A DNA stretch of 64,000 bases from Akkermansiaceae bacterium (GTDB lineage Bacteria > Verrucomicrobiota > Verrucomicrobiia > Verrucomicrobiales > DEV007). The notes under the pieces are model-generated. The model was given only the letters and a program-made list of their open reading frames with translations, had not been told where the DNA came from and made no database searches. The position numbers and the translations under genes were made by a program. Shown one piece after another: positions 35,014 to 43,713 of the stretch. The stretch is from NCBI GenBank assembly GCA_024233085.1, contig JACKQC010000005.1, positions 62,001-126,000 of the forward strand, written 5' to 3'. Every line of letters starts with the position of its first letter. Position 1 is the stretch's first letter.

Positions 35014-37403
35014 TGGGTTCGCGTGGCACAGTCTCTCTCTCCCATACGGGGCGACGGATCGCCGCCGCGGCTCTTTCGCTGCTGGCGGCGGGCGCGGCGG
35101 GGCTTTCCGGCGCGCCCCCGGACGGGAAAGCCGCCGCGGATCGCCTGCGACCGCTGGATACGCTACCGGGAGCGGCCGCCTCCGATCCCAAAAAAACGTC
35201 CGATGACGAAAAAACGCCCGAAGGATCGGTCGAATTGCCCAGGCTCCAGTCGGTTCGGCCGAATGCGGCGGTTTTGCTCCCCTCCGTGAAGCGGTACCCC
35301 GGCGAGCCGCGGGCGGATGGGGAGGAAGGCGCTTCCCGCTATCATCCAAAGCGTTCGCTGGCCGATTTCATGGCCTTCGACGAGCCCGTGGTGATGCGGA
35401 ATGCCGCCGATGTTCGCTATTTCTCCATCCCGGTTCCCTGGCGGGCGTGGTGGCCGGTGTTGCGAACGGACATCGCGTTCCAGAATTCGAGCGCGCTGCA
35501 CCCCTCGCGTTCGCAGCTCGCCCTGCTCTGGAATCAGGCCATGATCTCGCAGGCATCGCTGGACGGCGACCGGCCCGACGGCCGACTGATCGCCGAAATG
35601 CCGACGAAGTATCTCGAGGACGACTTTCACACGCTCGAACTCCGCGCCCTTCAGCACGGCGACGGCGAGTGCGGCGATCCTTTCAGCCCGGATCTGTGGA
35701 CCCAGATCGACACCGAAAATTCCACGATCGAACTCGACTACCAACTCCGGAAACTCAGCCCGGCTCTGTCGGACATCAACCGGCTCATCGATCATTGCTG
35801 GTGGGGCGACTATCGCTTGAGCCTCGTCACCACCGATCCCGCCGCCCTGAACGACCGTCACCTCGACTGGCTGGCGCGGGCCACCGAGCGGGTCGCGCTC
35901 CTGCTCGACTTCGTTCCCCTGAGCATCGAGCATCGAACCGATCTGCGGCGCCACACCGGCGACCACCTCGTTATCGGCACCCGCCAGGAAATCGCCCCGG
36001 CGCTCCCCGAGTCGATCGTTTCGAGGATTGGCGAGAGCTTTATCGGCATCTATCCCCATCCGGAAAACGATCGGTATTTCGTGCTGGTCATTTCGGGGAT
36101 CAACGACGCGGGGGTGGAAAAGGCGCTCCGGGCCTTCACCGCGACAGATTTCAGTCTTCCGCCGGGGGCGGAACTCGATCTGGCCGATCTCGATCTGCCC
36201 GCTCCCACCCCCATCGGGGAGAGCCGGGCCGCGAAACCCGGCCGAACCTACACTTTCTCCGAACTTGGATTCACGACGCGCGAAAGCTCCGGGCTGAACC
36301 GCGAGAAGTTCGGGGTGGAATTGATCCTGCCTCCGGGTGTCTCGGCGGCCGAAGGCGACGAAGTGCGGGTGTCGCTGCGAATCGCGTGGGCCGCCGTTCG
36401 GGATGACTCACGGCTGAAAGTGTACCTCAACGGCGGCGAGGAACGCACCATTCCGCTCGCGCTCAACGGCGCCACCGCCTACACGGGCTACGAATTCGGC
36501 ATTCCCCTGCGGTCGTTCAGGCCCGGCAAGAACTGGCTGAGTTTTCAGGCCGAACTCGTTCCGGTTTTCGTGGATGACTGCAAATCGCTGGATTGGGAGG
36601 CGTTGCGCTTCGTCATGCACGACGATTCGAGTCTCCATATCCCGATCGCGGCCCAGTACCTGGAGTTGCCCGATCTGAAAATCACGGCGGGCACGGCCGT
36701 TCCCGCCTCCTATCTCGAAAACGCCGGGGGCGGCGGCGAGTTTCACATTCAGATCGCCGCGCGCGACCGCAACACCATCGGCGCGGCCTGCACGATGCTC
36801 GGCAAATTCGTTCAGATCGATCGCCGGCGCCTTCCCGGAACGCGCCTGAGCTTCGAACTGCCGCCGCCCTACGCCCACTACCTCGCCGTCGGCGGCGCCA
36901 GTTCCATTCCCGGCGCCCTGTTGCCGTCCAGCCTGCTGAAGGGCGAATCCGAGGCCGCCTCCGACTTTCGCCAGCTCACCGGCATCGCTTCGGGCGGGGA
37001 AGATCCGGCCGGCCCGGGACTCCTGATGCAATTCGAAAGCCCGCGTCGGCACGGGCGGGTGGGGATGATCCTGACGGCGGCCGATTCGGGACGGCTCGTC
37101 GAGCGCGCCTGGCAGTTGGCCGGTCACGCGGTGTGGAACCGGCTCGAAGGGGACAGTTTCCTTTTCGGCACGGGAAACGACGCCCGCGGGATCGGGCCCC
37201 ATCGCCGTTTCGGTTCCTTCCACCTCGGCGACGAAAGTTACTTCGGGAGGCTTCGCCATCATTTTTCCGCAAAACCTCTCTTCTACTTTGGAGCCGTGGG
37301 CGCGGTCCTGCTCGTCGCCGGCGCCGCCGTGGCGCGGGCTCTTCTGTCCCGCGGGGTGAAACGCAAACGCGGTCCCTTCGACGACCCGCTCTGGTCGGTC
37401 TGA
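35013..37403 (+). CDS. bcsB: Cellulose synthase periplasmic subunit BcsB
   Basis: A 796-residue protein: a signal peptide (IAAAALSLLAAGAAGLSGAP), a long periplasmic beta-rich body and one C-terminal helix (FYFGAVGAVLLVAGAAVARA) that packs against BcsA in known complexes. Family features include the jelly-roll carbohydrate-binding regions (TYTFSELGFTTRESSG, GKNWLSFQAELVPV..DDCKSLDW) and a flavodoxin-like segment (RHTGDHLVIGTRQEI). It guides the nascent glucan through the periplasm. Overlap with bcsA implies coupled translation. No bcsC pore, bcsZ endoglucanase or bcsD follows, so export through the outer membrane must use genes elsewhere or another mechanism. Confidence 0.9.
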   Translation: MGSRGTVSLSHTGRRIAAAALSLLAAGAAGLSGAPPDGKAAADRLRPLDTLPGAAASDPKKTSDDEKTPEGSVELPRLQSVRPNAAVLLPSVKRYPGEPRADGEEGASRYHPKRSLADFMAFDEPVVMRNAADVRYFSIPVPWRAWWPVLRTDIAFQNSSALHPSRSQLALLWNQAMISQASLDGDRPDGRLIAEMPTKYLEDDFHTLELRALQHGDGECGDPFSPDLWTQIDTENSTIELDYQLRKLSPALSDINRLIDHCWWGDYRLSLVTTDPAALNDRHLDWLARATERVALLLDFVPLSIEHRTDLRRHTGDHLVIGTRQEIAPALPESIVSRIGESFIGIYPHPENDRYFVLVISGINDAGVEKALRAFTATDFSLPPGAELDLADLDLPAPTPIGESRAAKPGRTYTFSELGFTTRESSGLNREKFGVELILPPGVSAAEGDEVRVSLRIAWAAVRDDSRLKVYLNGGEERTIPLALNGATAYTGYEFGIPLRSFRPGKNWLSFQAELVPVFVDDCKSLDWEALRFVMHDDSSLHIPIAAQYLELPDLKITAGTAVPASYLENAGGGGEFHIQIAARDRNTIGAACTMLGKFVQIDRRRLPGTRLSFELPPPYAHYLAVGGASSIPGALLPSSLLKGESEAASDFRQLTGIASGGEDPAGPGLLMQFESPRRHGRVGMILTAADSGRLVERAWQLAGHAVWNRLEGDSFLFGTGNDARGIGPHRRFGSFHLGDESYFGRLRHHFSAKPLFYFGAVGAVLLVAGAAVARALLSRGVKRKRGPFDDPLWSV

Positions 37404-37512
37404 TCCGCGAAAGGCGGCGCCAGGGGGAAAAGGCCGGTCACGAGAATTTGCGAAATCTCCGGGGGGAATCCAGAGTGGCCCCACTCGGCGACTCTCCGCC
37501 GCGGTCCGGACC

Positions 37513-38382
37513 ATGCCCACCGTTCTCGACACCCTCCAGAAAGGCACCGACTACCTCGCCCGGCATGGCGTGGACGAGGCGCGCCTGAACATGCAGCAAC
37601 TTCTGGCCCATGTGCTGAAGTGCGACCGCATGGCGCTCTACCTCGATTTCGACCGTGGCCTCGACGATACCGTGCTCGAGAAGCTGCGCGATTTCACCCG
37701 GCGTCGCGCCCGGGGCGAGCCCCTCCAGCATCTCCTCGGCACGGTCGAGTTTTGCGGCCGGGAGTTTGTCTGCGATCACCGCGCCCTCGTGCCCCGCCCC
37801 GAAACGGAGGAACTCGCCGCGCGCCTTTGCAAACATCCGCTGCCGCCGCGGGCCCGCATCCTCGACATGGGCGCCGGGTCCGGCGTGCTGGGGCTGACTC
37901 TCGCCGCGTCCCTGGCCGAGCGGAATCATCCGGCCTCCGTCGTGCTTGCGGATCTCTCCGAGGAGGCCCTCGCCCTGGCCGGGGAAAACCGCGAATGCCT
38001 CGGGCTCGGCGCCGCGGCGATCGAGTTGGCGAAAAGCGATCTGTTCGAAAACGTCTCCGGAGGGGCATTTGACCTGATTGTCGCCAACCTGCCCTACATC
38101 CCGGACGGCGAAATCACGGCGCTGAGCCGCGAGGTGCGGAACGACCCCGAGATGGCCCTGGCCGGCGGGGAAGGCGGCACCGAGTTGATGGAACGCTTCC
38201 TCGATGCCGTTCCCTCCCGCCTGAATGCCGGGGGCACGGTGGCGATGGAATTCGGCGTCGGACAGGGCGACGCCCTGCGCGCGCGCGCGGCGGCGGCGGG
38301 CCTCGAGGCCATCGAGATCGCCCGCGATCTCTCCGGACACGAGCGCTTTCTTTTTGCTGTCAAAGCGGCGGAATCCGCCTAG
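37513..38382 (+). CDS. prmC: Release factor glutamine methyltransferase PrmC
   Basis: A 289-residue class I SAM methyltransferase that methylates the glutamine of the GGQ loop of release factors RF1 and RF2. The N-terminal helical domain (1-75) is followed by the SAM fold with LDMGAGSGVLGLTLA (motif I, about 117-131). The catalytic loop reads ANLPYIP (NLPY at 192-195). Most family members have NPPY, but the Leu variant is seen in PrmC proteins and keeps the Asn and Tyr that hold the substrate amide. It is 15 bp upstream of murA on the same strand. No prfA lies next to it, which is the common arrangement elsewhere. Confidence 0.93.
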   Translation: MPTVLDTLQKGTDYLARHGVDEARLNMQQLLAHVLKCDRMALYLDFDRGLDDTVLEKLRDFTRRRARGEPLQHLLGTVEFCGREFVCDHRALVPRPETEELAARLCKHPLPPRARILDMGAGSGVLGLTLAASLAERNHPASVVLADLSEEALALAGENRECLGLGAAAIELAKSDLFENVSGGAFDLIVANLPYIPDGEITALSREVRNDPEMALAGGEGGTELMERFLDAVPSRLNAGGTVAMEFGVGQGDALRARAAAAGLEAIEIARDLSGHERFLFAVKAAESA

Positions 38383-38397
38383 TTTGCCCGCCTTTTC

Positions 38398-39669
38398 ATG
38401 GAAAAACTCATTGTGCATGGCGGCGCCCGGCTCGAAGGCGCGGTGAACATCAGCGGATCGAAGAACGCCTCGCTGCCCATCCTCGCGGCGACCCTTCTGA
38501 CGCGCGAGAAATGCATCGTGCGCCGGGTGCCCGACGTCAGCGACACCAATTACATGCTGCAGATCCTGCAGAATCTCGGCGCCGCCGTCGAGCGGGCCAG
38601 CGGCACCGTGACCGTCGAGCCGGCCGACATCAAGAGCGCCGAGGCGCCCTACGATCTCGTGCGGAAAATGCGCGCCTCCGTCTGTGTCATGGGACCGCTG
38701 CTCGCGCGGAAACGCGAAGCGATCGTCTCCCTCCCCGGCGGCTGCGTGATCGGCGACCGGCCGGTGGATCTGCATCTGCGGGGCCTGGAGGCGCTCGGCG
38801 CCACCGTCGAGACGAAGGGCGGCAACGTCTATCTCGCGGCGCCCAAGGGCTTGCGCGGCCGCGAGGTCGACATGCGCGGCAAACACGGCACCACCGTCCT
38901 GGGCACCGACAATGTGATGATGGCCGCCGTGCTCGCCAAAGGCACCACCGTTATCGAAGGCGCCGCCTGCGAGCCCGAAGTGATCGATCTCGCGAATTTT
39001 CTCAACAAAATGGGCGCGAAAATCTCCGGAGCCGGCACCAGCCGCGTCGAGATCGAGGGCGTGAAGGAACTGGGCGGCGTCGACCACACCGTGATCCCCG
39101 ACCGCATCGAGGCCGGCACCTTTCTCGTCGCCGGCGCCATGGCCGCCCGCGACAAAATCACCCTGCGCCGCGTCGATGCCGATCATCTCACCGCGGTGAT
39201 CGACGCCCTCACCGCCTGCGGCGTGCCGATCGAGCGGATTGGTAAAACCGGACTCACCGTTGGCCGCGCGACCAACCCCATCGGCGCGAACATCGTCACC
39301 GAACCCTACCCGCATTTTCCGACTGACATGCAGGCGCAGATGTGCGCGCTGTTCGCGGTCACGCCCGGCCTGAGCGTGGTGCGGGACACCATCTTCCCGC
39401 GGCGCTTCATGCACTGCGCGGAGATGAAACGCATGGGCGCCGACATCGAGGTCGACGACGGCACCGCCGTCATTCACGGCGTCGAATCCCTCAGCGCCGC
39501 GCCCGTCATGGCGAGCGATCTGCGGGCCTCGGCCGCCCTCGTCCTGGCCGGCCTCCGGGCGACGGACAACACGGAAATCAACCGCGTCTATCACATCGAC
39601 CGCGGCTACGAGCACATCGACGACAAGCTGATCGGCCTCGGCGCCGAAATCGAGCGCCTGCCCGCCTGA
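38398..39669 (+). CDS. murA: UDP-N-acetylglucosamine 1-carboxyvinyltransferase MurA
   Basis: A 423-residue enzyme of normal family length (about 420). It transfers enolpyruvate from PEP to UDP-GlcNAc, the first committed step of peptidoglycan synthesis. GSKNASLPILAATLL contains Lys22. The loop SLPGGCVIGDRPVDLHLRG carries Cys116, the residue that fosfomycin alkylates in sensitive MurA, so the enzyme should be of the fosfomycin-sensitive type. FPTDMQAQM, TIFPRRFMHCAEMKRMGA and DLRASAALVLAGL complete the family pattern. It is cytoplasmic and probably co-transcribed with prmC. A repeat element (39685-39725) starts 15 bp after its stop. Confidence 0.97.
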   Translation: MEKLIVHGGARLEGAVNISGSKNASLPILAATLLTREKCIVRRVPDVSDTNYMLQILQNLGAAVERASGTVTVEPADIKSAEAPYDLVRKMRASVCVMGPLLARKREAIVSLPGGCVIGDRPVDLHLRGLEALGATVETKGGNVYLAAPKGLRGREVDMRGKHGTTVLGTDNVMMAAVLAKGTTVIEGAACEPEVIDLANFLNKMGAKISGAGTSRVEIEGVKELGGVDHTVIPDRIEAGTFLVAGAMAARDKITLRRVDADHLTAVIDALTACGVPIERIGKTGLTVGRATNPIGANIVTEPYPHFPTDMQAQMCALFAVTPGLSVVRDTIFPRRFMHCAEMKRMGADIEVDDGTAVIHGVESLSAAPVMASDLRASAALVLAGLRATDNTEINRVYHIDRGYEHIDDKLIGLGAEIERLPA

Positions 39670-39684
39670 CGAAAATCCGGCGCC

Positions 39685-39725
39685 GACCCAACAGGGTTGG
39701 GTGGGGCACTCAACCCTGTTGGATC
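39685..39725. repeat. AACAGGGTT inverted-repeat element, copy 4
   Basis: Left half GACCCAACAGGGTTGGGT, right half CTCAACCCTGTTGGATC. The first 22 bases, starting at 39681, are identical to those of copy 3, 16 kb away, which indicates recent movement or copying. It lies between murA and a small hypothetical gene and ends 6 bp before the ATG of the latter. Confidence 0.85.
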
Positions 39726-39731
39726 AGTCGA

Positions 39732-40247
39732 ATGGCGGCACTCGCGAACGCTTTCCTGAAACTGCCCGCGGACCTGAAAAAGGCGGTCCACCTCGATCTC
39801 TGCGAGCGGGCCCTGCTCGTGTGGAACCATTACCGCGAAACGCGCGATCCCCTCGAATATGTCGAATCTGTCTGCGGCACGAGGCGGATCGTCGACGGGG
39901 ATTTGCCCGGGGCGGCGATCCGCGCCGTCCGCGCGGGCGAGGATACGGAGAGTGTGGCCGCGCGATACCGGGAGCCCATCGTCGCAATGCAGGACGGCGA
40001 TCTTGGCTTTCCCGCCGAGGTGGAGTTTGCCTACTACGCGATCTACAACCTGTTTCAGCGCCAGGTGACCTCCCGGCTCGACGACGACTGGCTCATCGTC
40101 AATCAGGCTTTGTCGGCCCGCGGCGAAAGCGCCGACCACGCGGGGATTTTGAAGGCGGCGATGGACGCCGCCCAAAAAAACCGCGGAGCCGGGGTGAAAG
40201 CGGCTACGTCAGCCGGTGAAACAGCGCCAGAAGCGCGATCCAACTGA
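39732..40247 (+). CDS. Hypothetical protein
   Basis: A 171-residue cytoplasmic protein that I do not recognise. It is mostly helical: LANAFLKLPADLKKAVHLDL, then YRETRDPLEYVESVCGTRRI, then EVEFAYYAIYNLFQRQ and a charged C-terminus. There is no signal peptide, membrane helix or metal motif. The ATG at 39732 follows the repeat element by 6 bp, so its ribosome-binding region is the repeat itself. Its 3' end overlaps the 3' end of the convergent DUF4112 gene by 44 bp (40204-40247). The coding character is moderate. Confidence 0.65.
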   Translation: MAALANAFLKLPADLKKAVHLDLCERALLVWNHYRETRDPLEYVESVCGTRRIVDGDLPGAAIRAVRAGEDTESVAARYREPIVAMQDGDLGFPAEVEFAYYAIYNLFQRQVTSRLDDDWLIVNQALSARGESADHAGILKAAMDAAQKNRGAGVKAATSAGETAPEARSN

Positions 40248-40761
40248 GGACGTTCAGGGCAAACACCAAACCGATCACGCCGACGACGAGAAACAGCGGC
40301 CACCAGCCGCCGCCGGCCGCGGCGCCATCGGCCGACCGAAGGTGGGCGCGCATCAGATCGAGATTGCGGGAGTTCGACTTGAACCAGGCGGAAAAGACAT
40401 CGCCAATGCCGGGGATGGCGCCGATGCCGGCGTTCAGCAGCATGTTGCCGGCCATTTTCAGCAACATCCGGAAGGGAATGCCGCGCCGGGTGGCGTCGCC
40501 GAGCACCAGGGTGCCGATGACGGTGGCGACCGTCTCGCCGCCGCCGGGGATCAGGCCGAGAATGGGGTCGAGGCCGACGCGGAAATTCGTGCCGGGGATG
40601 CGGATGCATTCGTCCAGCAGCCAGGCGATGGTCCGGGCGAGGCGGGGATCCTTTTTCTCGACGTCGCGGAGCAGGGTTTCGCCGAACCCGGCGGGTTCGC
40701 GGGCATCCGGTGGCAGAATTTCGTCCGGCGCGACCGGCGTGGGATCGGACTCGGGCGGCAT
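40204..40761 (-). CDS. DUF4112 membrane protein
   Basis: A 185-residue protein of the DUF4112 family. The conserved core is WLLDECIRIPGTNFRVGLDP followed by ILGLIPGGGETVATVIGTL and AGIGAIPGIGDVFSAWFKSN, and a hydrophobic C-terminal helix (WWPLFLVVGVIGLVFALNVL) follows. The glycine-proline pairs repeat in a way typical of the family. The function is unknown. I chose the internal ATG at 40761, since upstream sequence reads through the intergenic region. It is 20 bp downstream of rho on the same strand and may share its transcript. It overlaps the end of the convergent hypothetical gene. Confidence 0.82.
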   Translation of the reverse strand: MPPESDPTPVAPDEILPPDAREPAGFGETLLRDVEKKDPRLARTIAWLLDECIRIPGTNFRVGLDPILGLIPGGGETVATVIGTLVLGDATRRGIPFRMLLKMAGNMLLNAGIGAIPGIGDVFSAWFKSNSRNLDLMRAHLRSADGAAAGGGWWPLFLVVGVIGLVFALNVLSWIALLALFHRLT

Positions 40762-40781
40762 GGCGGACGGGCGGACCGCTG

Positions 40782-42362
40782 TCAGGCGATGGCGCTGAGC
40801 TTGATGTCCATGAGCATCTGGGCGTTGCTCGGGTAGCGCTCCATGCATTTGAGCAGCCATTCCATGGCTTCGATCGGCTTGTATCCGACGGCGAGCCCGC
40901 GGCGGATGACGTGGATCTTCTCCAGCATGTGTCCGGGCAGGAGCAATTCTTCGCGCCGGGTGCCGGAGCGATGGATGTCGATGGAGGGATAGACGTAGTT
41001 CTGCGCGAGCTGGCGGTCGAGGACGAGTTCCATGTTGCCCGTGCCTTTGAACTCCTGAAAAATGGCCTCATCCATCTTGCTGTTGGTCTGGATGAGCGCG
41101 GTGGCGATGATGGTGAGCGATCCGGCCTCGCGGGTGTTTCGCGCGGCGGCGAAAAGCCGTCGGGGAATCTCCAGGGCGCCGACGGCGAGGCCGCCGGACT
41201 GGGTGCCGCGTTTCTTGCCGCCTCCGGTGGCGTTGTTGAAGGCGCGGGCGAGACGGGTGATGGAATCGAGCAGGATGAAGACGTGCTCGCCGGCTTCGAC
41301 GAGCCGCTTGGCGCGCTCGATGGCGAGCTGGGCCATGCGGGTGTGGTTCTTCACGTCCGAATCGTTCGAACTCGCGTAAATATCCGCGGCGGGGAAGGAG
41401 CGCTCGAAATCGGTCACTTCCTCCGGCCGTTCGTCGATGAGAACGACCATGAGGTGCATTTGGTCCTCGTAATTTTCGAGAATCGCGTCGGCGATGTGGT
41501 GCAGCAGGGTGGTTTTACCGGTGCGGGGAGGCGCCACGATGAGCCCGCGCTGGCCGCGTCCGACGGGGGTCATCAGATCGATGACGCGGGTGGTGTAGCG
41601 GTCGGATTTGGTCTCGAGGGTGAGGCGTTTCGCGGGATTGATCGCGGTCAATTCCTCGAAGTAGGGGAGATTCTTGTAGGCTTCGGGTTTCTTGCCGTTG
41701 ATTTCGAGGATCTCGATCAGTTGGGGACCGCGCACGCCTTGTTTCGAGAGGCATTTGACCCAGAGCCCGTCCCGGAGACCGTGGATGCGAACGACTTCCG
41801 GGGTGATGAAGACGTCGTCTGGATGCTGGGCGTAATTGCGCTCGCGCTTGCGAAGGAAACCGAAGCCTTTGGGCGAGATTTCAATGATGCCCTGCATTTC
41901 CAGGGCGGGAGCGGCCTCCAGCATGGCGGCCTCACGCTCGCGTTCCTTGGCGCGCTGTTCTTTCCGGCGTTCCTTGCGGCTTTTGCGGTTGCGATGGCGC
42001 CTGGCGCCGCCGCCGGCGTCCTCTCCGTTGCCTTCGCCCTGGTTTTCCGCGTTCGAGTCCGATCCGTCGCCCTCCTCTGTCCTTTCGGCGGCGGGAGCCT
42101 CGGAAATCGGCGAGTCTTCGGTTTGTTCGGGGGGGGGCGATTCGGAAACCGGAGCCTTGGAGACCGGCTCGGTGGAGTCGTTCGCCGTCTCCTCGGATTC
42201 CGTTGCGGACTTGCGGGGGCGCGAAGGGCGCCGAGTGCGCGGCTTGGGGAGAGCGGGCTGGCTTTCGGCGGCGGCGTTGGTTTCCGGCGATTCCACCGGC
42301 GCGGGAGCCTGGGGGGAGGGGACGTCGGCGTCGGCGGGACGCTCTTCCATGGGATCGGTCAT
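40782..42362 (-). CDS. rho: Transcription termination factor Rho with disordered N-terminal extension
   Basis: A 526-residue protein, against about 420 for E. coli Rho. Residues 1-145 are an added, low-complexity segment rich in Pro, Glu, Ser and Ala and ending in a strongly basic run (RRHRNRKSRKERRKEQRAKE). Residues 155-240 are the RNA-binding domain: QGIIEISPKGFGFLRK, DDVFITPEVVR and LRDGLWVKC. The helicase has the P-loop GLIVAPPRTGKTTLL (277-285), VLIDERPEEVTDF and, near the C-terminus, the Q/R-loop region ITRLARAFNNATG. It unwinds RNA-RNA polymerase complexes to end transcription. The basic extension may add RNA binding, as proposed for extended Rho proteins elsewhere. The ATG at 42362 is chosen because upstream sequence lacks coding character. 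Confidence 0.95.
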   Translation of the reverse strand: MTDPMEERPADADVPSPQAPAPVESPETNAAAESQPALPKPRTRRPSRPRKSATESEETANDSTEPVSKAPVSESPPPEQTEDSPISEAPAAERTEEGDGSDSNAENQGEGNGEDAGGGARRHRNRKSRKERRKEQRAKEREREAAMLEAAPALEMQGIIEISPKGFGFLRKRERNYAQHPDDVFITPEVVRIHGLRDGLWVKCLSKQGVRGPQLIEILEINGKKPEAYKNLPYFEELTAINPAKRLTLETKSDRYTTRVIDLMTPVGRGQRGLIVAPPRTGKTTLLHHIADAILENYEDQMHLMVVLIDERPEEVTDFERSFPAADIYASSNDSDVKNHTRMAQLAIERAKRLVEAGEHVFILLDSITRLARAFNNATGGGKKRGTQSGGLAVGALEIPRRLFAAARNTREAGSLTIIATALIQTNSKMDEAIFQEFKGTGNMELVLDRQLAQNYVYPSIDIHRSGTRREELLLPGHMLEKIHVIRRGLAVGYKPIEAMEWLLKCMERYPSNAQMLMDIKLSAIA

Positions 42363-42880
42363 GGGAAGGAAAATTACGTATGGGGGATTTGAAAAACGGA
42401 ACGAATTGACGCCGGGAGGAAGGCGGCGTGCTGGGCGAAACAACGGAAAGCTTGGGGGACGAGGCCGGCGGGAACCGGGAGCGGCGCGAGAAAAGCGGAG
42501 CGGAAAAGACAACGTTTCAGGGGAATCGTGCGATTCGCGATAACTCTGAAATTTGGTTTGGATATTGTTTTGATTGGGAGTCTGGGAAATGTGCATTCGT
42601 TCGAGGAACGAAGGGGGGCACATTTTCCCGACGCTCGCCGGGACGAGAAAGGACCGGCGATGTTCCCGGCTGGCTGGGTAAGGTCATTCAACAGTCGCCA
42701 CGGGCGAGTGCCGCGACGCGAACCAGCAGGTGAACGTGGGTATTTATGCCGTTTTCCGGACGGGGCTGCAAGACTTTTTTTCCGCCGTCTCCGGCGCGGG
42801 GGGAGGTGGGGATTTCCGCTTGCGCGCGGGGAGATTCGCCATTTACTAGGCGTCCGCCACGTTTCGCGGCTAATTTCACC
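42363..42880. promoter_or_regulatory. 518-bp divergent gap upstream of rho
   Basis: A long gene-free region between rho (leftward) and the H1-like gene (rightward). An AT-rich block (42541-42580, with ATTTGGTTTGGATATTGTTT) near the middle is the best promoter candidate for rho and would give a leader of about 180 bases. Rho is commonly autoregulated by early termination in its own leader, which fits, but I see no direct evidence. A polypyrimidine stretch, GACTTTTTTTCCGCCGTCTC, at 42773-42792 belongs to the H1-like side. Confidence 0.4.
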
Positions 42881-43180
42881 ATGGGCAAACAGTACAACAA
42901 AGTCATCAAGCGCAAACGCCGTCTCCAGTATCTGAAGCGTCAGAAGGAGCGCCAGTTGGCCAACAAGGTTCTCAAGAAATCGACCGTCAAGAGCGCCGCG
43001 AAGGCCGCTCCCGAGAAGGATGTCGTCGACGTGGCGGAAGAGGCGGCGGCGCCCAGGCCCGCGGCGAAGAAGGCGGCAAAAAAGGCCCCGGTCAAAAAAG
43101 CGGCGACCAAGAAGGCGGCCGCGAAGAAGACCGCGGCCAAGAAGGCGGCCAAAAAGGCGACCAAGAGTTCCGCGGACTGA
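42881..43180 (+). CDS. Small basic protein with histone-H1-like lysine/alanine tail
   Basis: A 99-residue protein in two parts. Residues 1-32, MGKQYNKVIKRKRRLQYLKR plus a Lys/Arg-rich run, resemble a small conserved Verrucomicrobial N-terminus. Residues 60-99 consist of tandem KKAA-type units (AAKKAAKKAPVKKAATKKAA), as in histone H1 C-terminal tails and bacterial H1-like proteins. It probably binds nucleic acid by charge, either DNA or ribosomal RNA. The frame is open upstream of 42881, but that part is intergenic in composition. The start ATG has no clear Shine-Dalgarno site. A GC-rich hairpin follows the stop. Confidence 0.78.
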   Translation: MGKQYNKVIKRKRRLQYLKRQKERQLANKVLKKSTVKSAAKAAPEKDVVDVAEEAAAPRPAAKKAAKKAPVKKAATKKAAAKKTAAKKAAKKATKSSAD

Positions 43181-43181
43181 A

Positions 43182-43220
43182 TCCCGGCCCTTCCCGGTTT
43201 TTCGGGAGGGAGGGATCGGG
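43182..43220 (+). terminator. GC-rich hairpin after H1-like gene
   Basis: TCCCGGCCCTTCCCGG pairs imperfectly with CGGGAGGGAGGGATCGGGA around a TTTTT loop, immediately after the TGA of the H1-like gene. No U-tract follows, so it may be an mRNA-stabilising hairpin or a Rho-assisted end rather than an intrinsic terminator. Confidence 0.4.
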
Positions 43221-43255
43221 ATTTCGGGGGCGGCTGAACCCGCGCTCTCCGCGCC

Positions 43256-43684
43256 ATGTCGGACACTCCGGAATTCCTCCTCGTCGACGGGAACAACATT
43301 CTTCACGCCTGGGAGGATCTGCGGGCACTGCACCGCAGGCGGGTGGGGCTCGGCCACACAGAACTCTGCCGCCGGCTACGGGCCTTTCACGACACCGGCC
43401 GGGCGCGGGTGGTGGTGGTCTTCGACGGTCGCGGCGCGCGGATCGAGGAGGAACGCGAGAAGCATGGACTCCAGATCATATACACCGATGCCGGCACCAC
43501 GGCGGACGACGTGATCGAGCGCCTGGCTGCGGCTTATGCAAAAAAGTATCGCCTCACGGTGGCGACGGACGATTTCGCCGAGCAAAACATGGTGGCGGCT
43601 TTCGGCGCGGAGGTCCTGTCGGCCGAGGGGCTGCGGCGGCTGCTCGAGGCCGCGGGGGACGACTGGCGCCGATGGGTCAAATGA
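43256..43684 (+). CDS. NYN (YacP-like) ribonuclease domain protein
   Basis: A 142-residue single-domain protein. EFLLVDGNNILHAWEDL (Asp11), VVVVFDGRGAR, IIYTDAGTTADDVIERLA and LTVATDDFAEQNMVAAFGA give the row of acidic residues of the PIN-like NYN fold. The closest relatives are YacP/Rae1-type endoribonucleases that cut mRNA at the ribosome in Bacillus. Here it is expected to be a metal-dependent RNase of the cytoplasm, but the target is unknown. It lies 75 bp after the H1-like gene and is convergent with the polyprenyl synthase. Confidence 0.85.
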   Translation: MSDTPEFLLVDGNNILHAWEDLRALHRRRVGLGHTELCRRLRAFHDTGRARVVVVFDGRGARIEEEREKHGLQIIYTDAGTTADDVIERLAAAYAKKYRLTVATDDFAEQNMVAAFGAEVLSAEGLRRLLEAAGDDWRRWVK

Positions 43685-43713
43685 AGCGCCGACTGTATCG
43701 TACGACGCCTTTT

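Noticed and set aside
37513..38382. PrmC as a DNA methyltransferase because of NLPY instead of NPPY
   Set aside because: The N-terminal helical domain, length and SAM motif order match release-factor methyltransferases, and the Leu variant occurs in that family.
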